Shown one piece after another: positions 19,417-27,776 of a stretch of DNA of 64,000 bases. The stretch covers positions 1 to 64,000 of the forward strand of contig NZ_QLME01000003.1 of the NCBI RefSeq assembly GCF_003259895.1. The letters are read 5' to 3'. Origin of the DNA: Halanaerobium saccharolyticum (GTDB taxonomy: Bacteria; Bacillota; Halanaerobiia; Halanaerobiales; Halanaerobiaceae). Position 1 is the first letter of the stretch. Each line of letters opens with the position of its first letter. A program made the position numbers and the translations under genes. A model generated the notes under the pieces. The model was not told the DNA's origin and made no database searches. It was given only the letters and a program-made list of their open reading frames with translations.

Positions 19417-19816
19417 TGCAGGATTTTCTCTACTGGAAGTTATTATTACAATTTCATTAGCAGGTGTCGTACTGGCAGTAATGAGTAGGACCATAAAAAC
19501 TGGACTGGAAGTCCATACATTTTTAGCAGATAAAAATGCAGCAGTTAATTGGACCGAGTCTGTTTTAGAAGCCTATAAGAATAAAGATCTGCTTGAAGAG
19601 GGAGTTGAAGATAGTGACAGCGATTTTATAAAAAACCTGGAATTACTTGAAAAAGAATCACTGCCTAAAGACTATGAAATGACAAGAGTTGAAGTGATCC
19701 CATATGAAAAAGACGGAATTCAGTATGATGGTTTATATAGATTGAAAGTGGAAGTAGATTTCAAATGCAGAAATAAGGAGCACCAAAATGAAATGCTTGC
19801 TTTGCTGCAGAGATAA
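19406..19816 (+). CDS. GspI/PilV-like minor pseudopilin
   Basis: A 136-residue prepilin, MKNNAG-FSLLEVIITISLAGVV, with +5 Glu. The following ADKNAAVNWTESVLEAY stretch fits the GspI/PilV type. The start is TTG at 19406, supported by GGGAGGG six bases upstream and by overlap with the previous stop. In type II systems GspI, GspJ and GspK form the tip complex, and the next two genes look like the other two members. Confidence 0.75.
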   Translation: MKNNAGFSLLEVIITISLAGVVLAVMSRTIKTGLEVHTFLADKNAAVNWTESVLEAYKNKDLLEEGVEDSDSDFIKNLELLEKESLPKDYEMTRVEVIPYEKDGIQYDGLYRLKVEVDFKCRNKEHQNEMLALLQR

Positions 19817-20297
19817 ATTAAAATCAGAAAAAGGATTTACCCTACTGGAAATGCTGCTGGTGATAACTATTTCTTCTCTGCTAGCTGTAATTTTTCTACA
19901 GTTGATTTTAAATCTCTATCAAAATAATAAATTTTTTAACCTACAGAATGCCTGGCAGCTTGACGCCTATCTTGCAGTTGATTTCATGGCAGCACAAATA
20001 AAGAACTCAAAGAAGGTAGAAGTAATTAGCGGACAGGAAATAAATATTTTCACTTATTATGATCAGAATTATCAATGGTTAAAATTTTCTCTTTATCAGA
20101 GTGGAGCCAGTAATGCTCTGGGACGTTCGATTGGTAGTTCAGACCTGGCAAACAAAGATTTTGGAAAAAATCTGGATCTGATCGATAAAATTGAAGAACT
20201 CAATTTTAGAATTATGGAGCCGGGTCTGCTGAAAATAACTCTTTATTTAGTCGAGGGTCAAACACAGCTCACTGTAAGTAGACTGATTAAAATTTAA
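19788..20297 (+). CDS. GspJ/PilW-like minor pseudopilin
   Basis: A 169-residue prepilin-like protein with a longer leader (MKCLLCCRDKLKSEKG) before FTLLEMLLVITISSLLAV; the +5 Glu is present. The leader contains three cysteines within seven residues, which is unusual and may be an artefact of the overlapping start; a start further downstream is not obvious. The region AVDFMAAQIKNSKKVEV resembles GspJ/PilW. It overlaps the preceding gene by 29 bases. Confidence 0.72.
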   Translation: MKCLLCCRDKLKSEKGFTLLEMLLVITISSLLAVIFLQLILNLYQNNKFFNLQNAWQLDAYLAVDFMAAQIKNSKKVEVISGQEINIFTYYDQNYQWLKFSLYQSGASNALGRSIGSSDLANKDFGKNLDLIDKIEELNFRIMEPGLLKITLYLVEGQTQLTVSRLIKI

Positions 20298-20330
20298 GGA
20301 GTTTCGAATAATAAAAAAGTAGGTAAAATA

Positions 20331-20714
20331 ATGTATATAGAAAAAAAAGATGGCTATGTGTTATTTATGAATTTGATATTAATTACCTTAATTGGTTTAT
20401 TTATTCCGCTTTTAATTCAGCAGCAGAAACTTAATTATAGAATCTTAAACAATAGAATTTCTGCTGCTCAAAATAAGGAGGCGGTTGAGTCAGCACTGCA
20501 GTATCAGTTGTATTTTTTTGAAAAAGAAAATTTGCTGTTAGATGAAGATATAAATTTAAGTGAAGAAATAAAAATAACGATTAAAGGAAAGGAGGACGAT
20601 AATTTTATTTACTTAACTGCTGAAATTGATTCTGGAATACCGTATATTGCTGAAATGACAATGGAGAAGGAAAGTTTAAAAATAGTTAATAAAATAATAT
20701 ATAGGAGTGAGTAA
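20331..20714 (+). CDS. Short GspK/PilX-like membrane protein
   Basis: A 127-residue protein with one N-terminal hydrophobic helix (about residues 10-27). Unlike its neighbours it lacks the G-F-x-x-x-E processing motif (it has KKDGYVLFMNLILITLIGL). The position after GspH/I/J-like genes and the helix followed by QNKEAVESALQYQ recall PilX/GspK-type subunits, but it is far shorter than GspK. It may be a minor pilin with a divergent leader or a small assembly factor. Functional assignment is from context only. Confidence 0.55.
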   Translation: MYIEKKDGYVLFMNLILITLIGLFIPLLIQQQKLNYRILNNRISAAQNKEAVESALQYQLYFFEKENLLLDEDINLSEEIKITIKGKEDDNFIYLTAEIDSGIPYIAEMTMEKESLKIVNKIIYRSE

Positions 20715-20715
20715 A

Positions 20716-21459
20716 ATGTTTAATAATTATTATTCTATAACAATCCCTTATGAAAACAAATTGAGAAACCTTGTAGTTAGAGAAAAAAATAATCAAATTA
20801 ATTTTGTAGATGGAATTAATGAACTTTCTTCAATTGGAAAAATTAAGAAGTTTAATTTTAACTGTCAGTATGTTGTGCTGCTGCCAGCTGCTTCTTTATT
20901 TTATCATTCGGTTGTCCTGGAAGAAAAGAATCCTTATCGGATTAGTGAGGATAATATTTTAAGTAAATTTGCAGAGGTTAAGGAGAATTTTGAAGAAGAG
21001 TTTTACTATGATTATTTAGAAATTGTATCTGATCAGACTCAGGAGAGAGAAATTAAGTTTTTTGCAGCTGATAAAAAAATTCTGGATCCGCTAACAGAAA
21101 ATATGGAAAAATATAAAAATAATTACCTGGTTTCTGCTTTACCGGTAGCTGTATTTTCCGTAGTTAATAAAATTGTAACTACTAAAAACTATCTTCTCTA
21201 TTATAAGATCAACAATTGTTATACACTGCTGACTGCTGTAGATAAAAAACTTGACCTACTGCAGTCTTCAATTGGAGAAAAACAGTTAGCACAGGAATTA
21301 GAAAAAAACAAAAAATACTATCTAAATAATAAAGGAATTGAGCTGGAAGTACTGGAAGGGAAAAGTGATTTGCTTAAGCTCGGTGAGCTGATAGAACTAA
21401 AAGATGATGATTTTGTTTTCTTAGCCTCTTTGCTCTGGAGTATCAGTAGATGTCAATAA
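20716..21459 (+). CDS. PilM/GspL-like cytoplasmic assembly protein
   Basis: A divergent 247-residue protein placed where pilM lies in pilMNOPQ operons. It has no transmembrane helix and begins with a beta-rich segment (YYSITIPYENKLRNLVV), as in actin-like PilM or the GspL cytoplasmic domain. I see no clear ATP-binding phosphate loops, so an active nucleotide site is doubtful. The ATG at 20716 follows TAGGAG by 8 bases and is preferred to the GTG at 20707. It overlaps the next gene by 10 bases. The identification rests mainly on gene order. Confidence 0.5.
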   Translation: MFNNYYSITIPYENKLRNLVVREKNNQINFVDGINELSSIGKIKKFNFNCQYVVLLPAASLFYHSVVLEEKNPYRISEDNILSKFAEVKENFEEEFYYDYLEIVSDQTQEREIKFFAADKKILDPLTENMEKYKNNYLVSALPVAVFSVVNKIVTTKNYLLYYKINNCYTLLTAVDKKLDLLQSSIGEKQLAQELEKNKKYYLNNKGIELEVLEGKSDLLKLGELIELKDDDFVFLASLLWSISRCQ

Positions 21460-21914
21460 TTTTCAAAGAAAAACACTTTGATCATTTAATGATTTTAGTT
21501 AATAATCTTTTAATTATAATCTTATTATTGGTTGTTTTGCTAACTATTTTCAATATCTTGACTGAAAATAAGGTTGAGCTATTAAAATCTGATCAAAAGT
21601 TGTTAAAAGAGGAAGAAAAGAAATATAGATCTTTAATAACTGATCCATCAATATCTCAGAAAGAAAGTGAAGTGAAAAATGATAAGTATATTTTTTTAAT
21701 TTCTCTTACAGATTATGCAGATAACTTAAGTTATAATTCGCTGCAGTTAAAAAATAATAAAATTAATTTAAAGGCAGTTACCAATCAGCAAAAAAATATT
21801 TTTGCGTTAATTGAGGCTTTAGAAAACGATCATAAATTTATTGAAGTAGATCTAATTAATATTAATCAAAAAGACAATTACTATTTTGAAATTGAAACTC
21901 TGACTGAGCAGTAA
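21450..21914 (+). CDS. PilN-like inner-membrane assembly protein
   Basis: A 154-residue bitopic protein with a short cytoplasmic N-terminus (about 17 residues), one transmembrane helix (about 18-38), a coiled-coil-like Lys/Glu-rich segment, and a small globular C-terminus. This is the PilN/GspL-C architecture. It overlaps the PilM-like gene and is followed 14 bases later by a PilO-like gene. PilN and PilO form the periplasmic alignment complex that links the ATPase to the secretin. The sequence is too divergent for a motif-based call. Confidence 0.55.
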   Translation: MSIIFKEKHFDHLMILVNNLLIIILLLVVLLTIFNILTENKVELLKSDQKLLKEEEKKYRSLITDPSISQKESEVKNDKYIFLISLTDYADNLSYNSLQLKNNKINLKAVTNQQKNIFALIEALENDHKFIEVDLININQKDNYYFEIETLTEQ

Positions 21915-21928
21915 TGAGGTGAATAAAA

Positions 21929-22387
21929 ATGATTATTAATCAAAAAAAAATATTCAAAATTTCTTTAATCTTTTTACTGCTCTTTCTATTATTAAGTCAG
22001 GGGCTAAAAAGTAGAGAAATAATAAAAGAAAAAGAAATTATGCAGTATAAAATTTCAGAACAAAAGCAGCAAAATAATAATTTAAAAAATGAATATTCTA
22101 CTAAGATCAGCATGCGTAATTCTGAAAGTGATAATCAGCTAATAAATATAAAGGAAAAAACTGCTGCTATTTTAGCAAAAGTACAAAAATATGATTTGAT
22201 ACTTATCGATTTCAGTAGTACAGAAACTGAACTAAATCTAAATCTTGAAGGTAACTTCCATTCGATTTTAAACTTTGTCTATTATTTAGAAAACAGTATA
22301 GAATCTTTAAAAATTATAGAGTTTAAAATCAAAAAAAATAAGGATACACTCTTTTTCTTTGTCAAACTAAAAAATGAGCTGATATAA
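21929..22387 (+). CDS. PilO-like inner-membrane assembly protein
   Basis: A 152-residue bitopic protein with an N-terminal transmembrane helix (about residues 7-26), a heptad-like segment (KEKEIMQYKISEQKQQNNNLK), and a C-terminal alpha/beta part (LILIDFSSTETELNLNLEGNF...) like the ferredoxin-fold domain of PilO/GspM. AGGTG lies before the ATG. It would pair with the PilN-like protein. The call comes from topology and position. Confidence 0.55.
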   Translation: MIINQKKIFKISLIFLLLFLLLSQGLKSREIIKEKEIMQYKISEQKQQNNNLKNEYSTKISMRNSESDNQLINIKEKTAAILAKVQKYDLILIDFSSTETELNLNLEGNFHSILNFVYYLENSIESLKIIEFKIKKNKDTLFFFVKLKNELI

Positions 22388-22388
22388 A

Positions 22389-23150
22389 ATGCATAAAAAT
22401 AAAAAAAGAAAAAAATTACTGTTAGTTTTTTTGCTTGTAAGCATTGGATTAATTTTATTTTCCAGCTACATTAAAACTACAGAAGTAGAATTCAGCTCGA
22501 TTTTTGGTCAAAAAAAAGAGTCAAAACAAAATGAACTCTTTTTTGAAACTGAAAAGAAAATAAAAAAAGAAGAGATGAAACAAACGGAAGATATTGATAA
22601 TAAAAATAATTCAGCTGCAAATCGAAAGAAAAAAACTAAAATAGAAAGTATAACTCTAATTAAAGAAATCAAGGATCCTTTTAAAACTGCTCAAATGATT
22701 AGTGAAACGGCTGAAGAAAAGGATAAAAAGAAGTTAGAAAATGAGATGAATAAGACAGAAGAACTAATTTTTTTAGAAAAAAATATTACTGCAGAAAACT
22801 TAATTCCTCAAACCAAAAATAGTAAAAAGATGACTGAATCTGAGAAGCAAGCTTTAAATAAACTGGCACCACCAGTTCCTGAAGATAAAGAAAAAGAAGA
22901 AATTATGACAACTAGCAGTCAGAGACTTGAAAATATAAGACTTCCCTTTAAACTGCTGGGAATAATTAAAAATAAAACTAGTTCTTCTGCTCTTTTTTTG
23001 TATCAAAATCAAACTCTTTTAAAAAAAGAAAAAGAAAATATTGATGTTTTTAGGATAGAAAAAATTAATAATAATAATTTAACTATAAGCTATCAAAAAG
23101 AGGAAAGATTAATTTACCTCTGGAAGGAGAAAAATAATGAAAATCATTAA
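22389..23150 (+). CDS. PilP/GspC-like periplasmic linker to the secretin
   Basis: A 253-residue protein with a transmembrane helix at about 10-27 and a long, low-complexity Lys/Glu-rich linker (about 40-175). A compact C-terminal domain begins LPFKLLGIIKNKTSSSALF (about 185-245) and resembles the HR/PilP domain that binds the secretin N0 domain. Gene order (before the secretin, overlapping it by 14 bases) supports this. The long charged linker could span the periplasm of a diderm cell. Confidence 0.6.
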   Translation: MHKNKKRKKLLLVFLLVSIGLILFSSYIKTTEVEFSSIFGQKKESKQNELFFETEKKIKKEEMKQTEDIDNKNNSAANRKKKTKIESITLIKEIKDPFKTAQMISETAEEKDKKKLENEMNKTEELIFLEKNITAENLIPQTKNSKKMTESEKQALNKLAPPVPEDKEKEEIMTTSSQRLENIRLPFKLLGIIKNKTSSSALFLYQNQTLLKKEKENIDVFRIEKINNNNLTISYQKEERLIYLWKEKNNENH

Positions 23151-24462
23151 GCAGTTTATTCAGATATCAATTTTACTTATAATTTTTATTTTGTTATCTG
23201 CTTTTGTTAGAGCTGAAACACCAGTCGAAAAAGAATTAATTTCCATCAATTTAAGAGATGTGGAATTGGAAACTGCACTAATTATGCTGGCCAATACAGC
23301 TGATAAAAATCTTATCTGTGACAGTGCTGTAGCAGGCAAAATTACTGTAATTTTTAATGAGATAGGATTTCGGGAGGCGCTAAACTTAATAACTGATAGT
23401 TTTAATTTAGATTACAGCTTTGAAAATGAAATAATCTATGTTTCCACAGAGGAAAAACTGGCAGCTAAAAACAAAACAATTATCAGCAAAAATTATAAGC
23501 TGAAACATTTAAGTTCAGAAGCAGCAGCAGAAATTTTAAATAATAACTTTGAAGAAATAAAAATTATTGACTTAAATAGTGAAGGATTAATTATCAATGG
23601 CAGTAAAGAAGATCTAAATAAAATTGACAGGATAATAGTTCAAATAGATCGACCTCAAAAACAGGTGATGATTAAAGCAAGAGTTGAAGAAATTAGCAGA
23701 AGTAAAATTAAAGAGCTGGGAATAAATCCCAATCAGCTCTCAGAGTTAAAAATAATAAAAGATGACTCTGGTAAGATAGAAAAATTAAGACCTGGCTGGC
23801 CGGATACACTTAAAGCCTTAAATGAAAAAGGTTTATCTAATATTCTGGCAAATCCAAGTTTAATGACTCTGGATCGGAAAAAAGCAAAACTTTTAATTGG
23901 GGATCAGATTCCGGTAAAATTAGAAAGAATTGAATCAGAGCAGACTGTTTCTACAATTAGTTATATTGAGGCAGGTATTGTTTTAGAATTTTTACCTAAG
24001 ATTTTAAATGAAAACCAGGTACTTTTGGAAATAAAACCTTCAGTTAATAGTATTGGACAGGTGCTGGCAGATGGTTTGCCGGCAGTAAACTCTCGCAGTG
24101 CTGAAACCACAGTCATTTTGGAAAATGGAGAGACTCTAGCAATTGGTGGTTTAATTAAGAAGGACGAATTAAAAACGATTAGAGAAGTCCCAATTCTTGC
24201 CGAACTGCCGCTGTTGGGGGAATTATTTTCGGCAGCAGAGGATACTGATATAGAAACAGAACTGATTATTTTTATTACACCAGAAATCATACAGAGTAAT
24301 CAACAAATAAAACAGCATAATAAGTTAACAGACTCTTACACTGATAAAAATAAAAAAATCGAAACCAAAAAAGAGGAGATTGGAGGGGAAAAGAAGAATA
24401 AAAACAATAGAGAGTTTGAAACATTAACTGAACAGGAATTAGAAGAAATTTTAGAGAAATAG
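23137..24462 (+). CDS. Outer-membrane secretin (PilQ/GspD family)
   Basis: Forms the multimeric outer-membrane pore of type IV pili and type II secretion. The 441-residue protein has a signal peptide (about 1-26, ending VRAE), an N0/STN domain (about 32-105), one NolW/N1 repeat (about 115-180), and the secretin domain (about 180-390) with ILANPSLMTLDRKKAKLLIGDQIPV near 237 and the C-terminal VPILAELPLLGELF signature. A Lys/Glu/Asn-rich tail of about 50 residues follows. It is short for the family, with a single N1-type repeat. A secretin implies an outer membrane. It is the last gene of the operon. Confidence 0.88.
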   Translation: MKIIKQFIQISILLIIFILLSAFVRAETPVEKELISINLRDVELETALIMLANTADKNLICDSAVAGKITVIFNEIGFREALNLITDSFNLDYSFENEIIYVSTEEKLAAKNKTIISKNYKLKHLSSEAAAEILNNNFEEIKIIDLNSEGLIINGSKEDLNKIDRIIVQIDRPQKQVMIKARVEEISRSKIKELGINPNQLSELKIIKDDSGKIEKLRPGWPDTLKALNEKGLSNILANPSLMTLDRKKAKLLIGDQIPVKLERIESEQTVSTISYIEAGIVLEFLPKILNENQVLLEIKPSVNSIGQVLADGLPAVNSRSAETTVILENGETLAIGGLIKKDELKTIREVPILAELPLLGELFSAAEDTDIETELIIFITPEIIQSNQQIKQHNKLTDSYTDKNKKIETKKEEIGGEKKNKNNREFETLTEQELEEILEK

Positions 24463-24491
24463 CAGGACATTTAGAGTTTATAGAGAATTTT

Positions 24492-24518
24492 AATTCAGGG
24501 GAAACCCTGAATTTTCTT
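24492..24518 (+). terminator. Intrinsic terminator of the secretion operon
   Basis: AATTCAGGG and CCCTGAATT form a perfect 9-bp stem closed by a GAAA tetraloop, followed by TTCTTTT. It ends 30 bases before aroKB. I see no separate promoter in the remaining space, so some read-through is likely. Confidence 0.85.
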
Positions 24519-24548
24519 TTAGTAGGGAGTATTTGAGGAGGCAAATTT

Positions 24549-26150
24549 GTGAAAATTGTATTAACAGGATTTATGACTGCAGGAAAGACTACGGTTGGCA
24601 AAATTATTGCTGAGAAAAAGAATTTAAGTTTTTATGATAGTGATGATTTAATTGAAGCAAGAGAAAAAATGAGTATTGAAGATATTTTTACAATTAAAGG
24701 TGAAGAGTATTTTAGAAAAATTGAAAAGGAAGTTATTGCTGAACTTTTAGATTCAGATGAGGAGCTGGTTTTGGCTCCAGGTGGTGGTGCGATTTTAAAT
24801 GATGAGTTGAGAAAACTAATGCTGAAAAAAGCAGAGAACTTTTGTCTTGATGTTAGTCCGGAAGAGGTTTTAAGAAGAAATGAAAATGAAGATATAATCA
24901 GACCTCTGCTGGAGGTAGATAATCCTCTGGCTAAAATAAATTCTCTTATAGAAGAAAGAAAAAAATACTACCAGGAAATCCCAGTTCATTTTGATAGTGA
25001 CCAGCACTCAGCAGCTGAAATTGCAGAATTGATTTTAGCTGAACTTCCGGATCAAAATTTAAAGATTGAAATTAAAGCACAGGATTCTAGTTATCCTGTG
25101 CTGATTGATAAGACATTTAAAAAAAGCAGTTTTAAGAAAATTTTAGAGAGAATAAAAGGCCGCAAAGTCTTTTTGCTGGCAGATCAAATTGTTATGGGGA
25201 ATCATGCAGAACCGATAATTTCTTTAATTGAAGATAATTCTGAATTGGTTAGTTTAGAGCTGGAAGCTGGAGAGCAGATTAAAGATCTTAAGTATCTTGA
25301 AAAAGCATATAATATTCTATATGAGAATAATTTTACCCGCTCTGATTATGTTATTGCCTTTGGCGGAGGTACAATTGGGGATCTGGGTGGCTTAATTGCC
25401 TCAACTTATTTAAGGGGACTGAAACTTATTCAGATGCCGACAACTTTGATTTCGCAATTGGACAGCAGTGTTGGTGGAAAAACTGCAGTTAATTTTAGAG
25501 ATACCAAAAATCTGATCGGTACTTTTTATCAGGCAGAAATTGTATATTATCAACTACAGTGGCTGGATACTTTAGAAAAGAGAGAAATTAAATCCGGTCT
25601 GGGAGAAGTTATTAAATATGCAATTTTAGGAGGGAGCCCTCTCTTTGAACTTTTAAAAGATAATAAAGAGAGGATACTTAAGTTAGACAAAAATATTCTG
25701 CTGGATATATCCAAAATTTCTCTGCAGATGAAAGATTATTATGTAAGTGAAGATGTTAAAGATAAAGGGTTAAGAAAAAAATTAAATTTAGGCCACAGTT
25801 TTGGACATGCGGTAGAGGGAGCAGAAAAATTTAAATATAAACATGGAGAAGCAGTTGTAATGGGGATTGCTTTTACAGCTTTTTTATCTCATAAAATTGG
25901 AGATCTAAAGCAGAAGGCTTTTGAGCAGATTATTGATTTGATTCAAGATTTTGAATATCAGCTTTTCCCCTCAGAAAATATAGAAGCAGCAGTACTTGCT
26001 TCATATATAGCTCATGATAAAAAAATTAGTGATAACAAAATGTGGTGGGTTTTAATTAATGACATTGGTAATACATATTTAAGTGATAGATTTGATCACA
26101 AAAATATTCAAAAATATATGGAGGAATACTTATGCAAAAAGTGGCTGTAA
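24549..26150 (+). CDS. aroKB: Bifunctional shikimate kinase / 3-dehydroquinate synthase
   Basis: Fuses two non-consecutive steps of the shikimate pathway. Residues 1 to about 165 are shikimate kinase: P-loop GFMTAGKTTVGK, DSDDLIE for shikimate, PGGGA, and RPLL in the lid. Residues about 175-533 are 3-dehydroquinate synthase: GGGTIGDLGGLIAST for NAD, VGGKTAVN, KSGLGEVIKYA, and metal ligands in NLGHSFGHAVE and HGEAVVMG. Start GTG follows GAGGAGG. Domain order matches the fusion known from Thermotoga. It overlaps aroQ by 19 bases, adding a third pathway step to the same transcript. Confidence 0.93.
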   Translation: MKIVLTGFMTAGKTTVGKIIAEKKNLSFYDSDDLIEAREKMSIEDIFTIKGEEYFRKIEKEVIAELLDSDEELVLAPGGGAILNDELRKLMLKKAENFCLDVSPEEVLRRNENEDIIRPLLEVDNPLAKINSLIEERKKYYQEIPVHFDSDQHSAAEIAELILAELPDQNLKIEIKAQDSSYPVLIDKTFKKSSFKKILERIKGRKVFLLADQIVMGNHAEPIISLIEDNSELVSLELEAGEQIKDLKYLEKAYNILYENNFTRSDYVIAFGGGTIGDLGGLIASTYLRGLKLIQMPTTLISQLDSSVGGKTAVNFRDTKNLIGTFYQAEIVYYQLQWLDTLEKREIKSGLGEVIKYAILGGSPLFELLKDNKERILKLDKNILLDISKISLQMKDYYVSEDVKDKGLRKKLNLGHSFGHAVEGAEKFKYKHGEAVVMGIAFTAFLSHKIGDLKQKAFEQIIDLIQDFEYQLFPSENIEAAVLASYIAHDKKISDNKMWWVLINDIGNTYLSDRFDHKNIQKYMEEYLCKKWL

Positions 26151-26578
26151 TTCATGGACCTAATTTAAATATGCTTGGACTAAGAGAACCCGAAATTTAT
26201 GGAACCACAAATTTAGAAATGTTAAATAATGATTTAAGAGAAAAAGCAGAGGAATTAAATTTAAATATAGAAATAATTCAGAGTAATCATGAAGGGGAAA
26301 TCGTTGATTTTTTACATCAAAATTACGAAGGGTTAGCAGGAATAATCATTAATCCTGGAGGTTTAACCCATACCAGTGTGGTTTTAAGAGATGCTTTAGC
26401 TTCTGTACGGCTGCCGGTTATTGAAGTTCATATCAGCAATATTCATCGCCGGGAAGAATTTAGAAAAAAATCAATTACAGCTGCAGCAGCAGTTGGTCAG
26501 ATTACAGGGCTTGGTGTTTATGGATATCTTTTAGCATTAGAGGGCTTAAAAGATCTGTTTAGAAAGGAGAAATATTAA
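26132..26578 (+). CDS. aroQ: 3-dehydroquinate dehydratase, type II
   Basis: Dodecameric type II dehydroquinase that dehydrates 3-dehydroquinate to 3-dehydroshikimate, the step between the two activities of the upstream fusion. The 148 residues include GPNLNMLGLREPEIYG with the catalytic Arg/Tyr lid, the NPGGLTHTSVVLRDAL segment, and catalytic His in EVHISNIHRREEFR. Start ATG lies within the end of aroKB with GGAGG 8 bases upstream. The stop overlaps the next gene's start (TAATG). Confidence 0.94.
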   Translation: MQKVAVIHGPNLNMLGLREPEIYGTTNLEMLNNDLREKAEELNLNIEIIQSNHEGEIVDFLHQNYEGLAGIIINPGGLTHTSVVLRDALASVRLPVIEVHISNIHRREEFRKKSITAAAAVGQITGLGVYGYLLALEGLKDLFRKEKY

Positions 26579-27645
26579 TGGAGAAAAGAATAAATAAGCT
26601 CAGAGAAAAACTAAATGAGAAGGACATAGAAGCTTTTTTAGTTACCAAAAAGGAAAATGTGCGCTATTTAAGTCAGTTTACAGGAACTGCTGGCAAACTC
26701 TTAATAACCCAGAGTGACAGTGTTTTTATTACTGATTTTCGCTATCTTGAACAGGCAGCAGAACAGACAGACGGTTGTGTGATTGAGGAAATTAGCAGTA
26801 ATTTTATTGATGGTTTTGCTGAACTATTGAAAAGAAAAAATGTAAGAAATCTAAGTTTTGAAAGTCAGGATCTAAATTTTAAAACCTATCAAAAATTCAA
26901 CGAAAAATTGGAATTAGATTCCCTGAATCCTGTTGAATCAATGGTTGAAAAATTAAGAATGATAAAAGATCAAAATGAGATTAATAAAATTAAAAAGGCG
27001 GTAGAAATTGCAGATCAGGGATTTCAATTTCTACTTGATTTTATCGAGCCGGGTAAAACTGAAAAAGAAATTTCCCTTGAACTTGAATTTTTCATGAAAA
27101 GAAAAGGTGGAGAAGCAAATGCCTTTGATTTTATTACAGCATCTGGAAAAAGAGGTGCTCTTCCGCATGGTGTTGCTTCAACTAAAAAAATTGAAAAGGG
27201 AGATCTGGTAACAATTGATTTTGGTACGGTTTTTCAGGGATATCATTCTGATATTACCAGAACCATAGCAGTAGGTGAACCTTCACAAAAATTAAAAGAA
27301 ATATATGAGATTGTTCTCAGAGCCCAACAAAAAGTTATTGCAGAAATCAAAGCCGGTATGAGCTGTGTCGAAGCAGATAAAATTGCCAGAGATTTAATTG
27401 CAGAAGCAGGTTATAAAGATAACTTTGGTCATGGTCTGGGACACGGTATCGGTCTTGAGATTCATGAAGGTCCCAGGGTTTCCTATACCTCTGATGACAA
27501 ATTGAAAACAGGGATGGTTGTCACAGATGAACCGGGTATTTATGTTTCTGGCCTTGGTGGAGTTCGAATTGAAGATGATCTTTTAATTACTGAAGAGGGG
27601 TGTGAAGTTTTAAATTCAGCTCCTAAAGAACTAATTATATTATAA
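26578..27645 (+). CDS. Xaa-Pro aminopeptidase family protein (M24B)
   Basis: Two-metal peptidase of the pita-bread fold that removes N-terminal residues before proline. The 355 residues have the creatinase-like N-terminal domain (1 to about 125) and the catalytic domain with metal ligands in TIDFGTVFQGYHSDITRT (two Asp), FGHGLGHGIGLEIHE (His), TDEPGIY (Glu) and GGVRIED (Glu). It matches YqhT of Bacillus, which has the same place between aroQ and efp. Start codon is coupled to the aroQ stop. Confidence 0.9.
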   Translation: MEKRINKLREKLNEKDIEAFLVTKKENVRYLSQFTGTAGKLLITQSDSVFITDFRYLEQAAEQTDGCVIEEISSNFIDGFAELLKRKNVRNLSFESQDLNFKTYQKFNEKLELDSLNPVESMVEKLRMIKDQNEINKIKKAVEIADQGFQFLLDFIEPGKTEKEISLELEFFMKRKGGEANAFDFITASGKRGALPHGVASTKKIEKGDLVTIDFGTVFQGYHSDITRTIAVGEPSQKLKEIYEIVLRAQQKVIAEIKAGMSCVEADKIARDLIAEAGYKDNFGHGLGHGIGLEIHEGPRVSYTSDDKLKTGMVVTDEPGIYVSGLGGVRIEDDLLITEEGCEVLNSAPKELIIL

Positions 27646-27712
27646 TTAGATTGATGAAAAAGTTTCTTGAATTTTCATTCTGACTGCTTACAGTCTCTTA
27701 CAGGCTTATAAT

Positions 27713-27741
27713 TTGTTTAAAGTGCTGATTTCTGCTATAAT
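27713..27741 (+). promoter_or_regulatory. Probable promoter of efp
   Basis: TTGTTT at 27713-27718, a 17-bp spacer and TATAAT at 27736-27741, with TGC just before the -10 (extended -10). It lies 36 bases before the efp ATG. Confidence 0.65.
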
Positions 27742-27776
27742 TGAACTGCAGTAAAAAATAGTGGAGGTGCTTAAAA

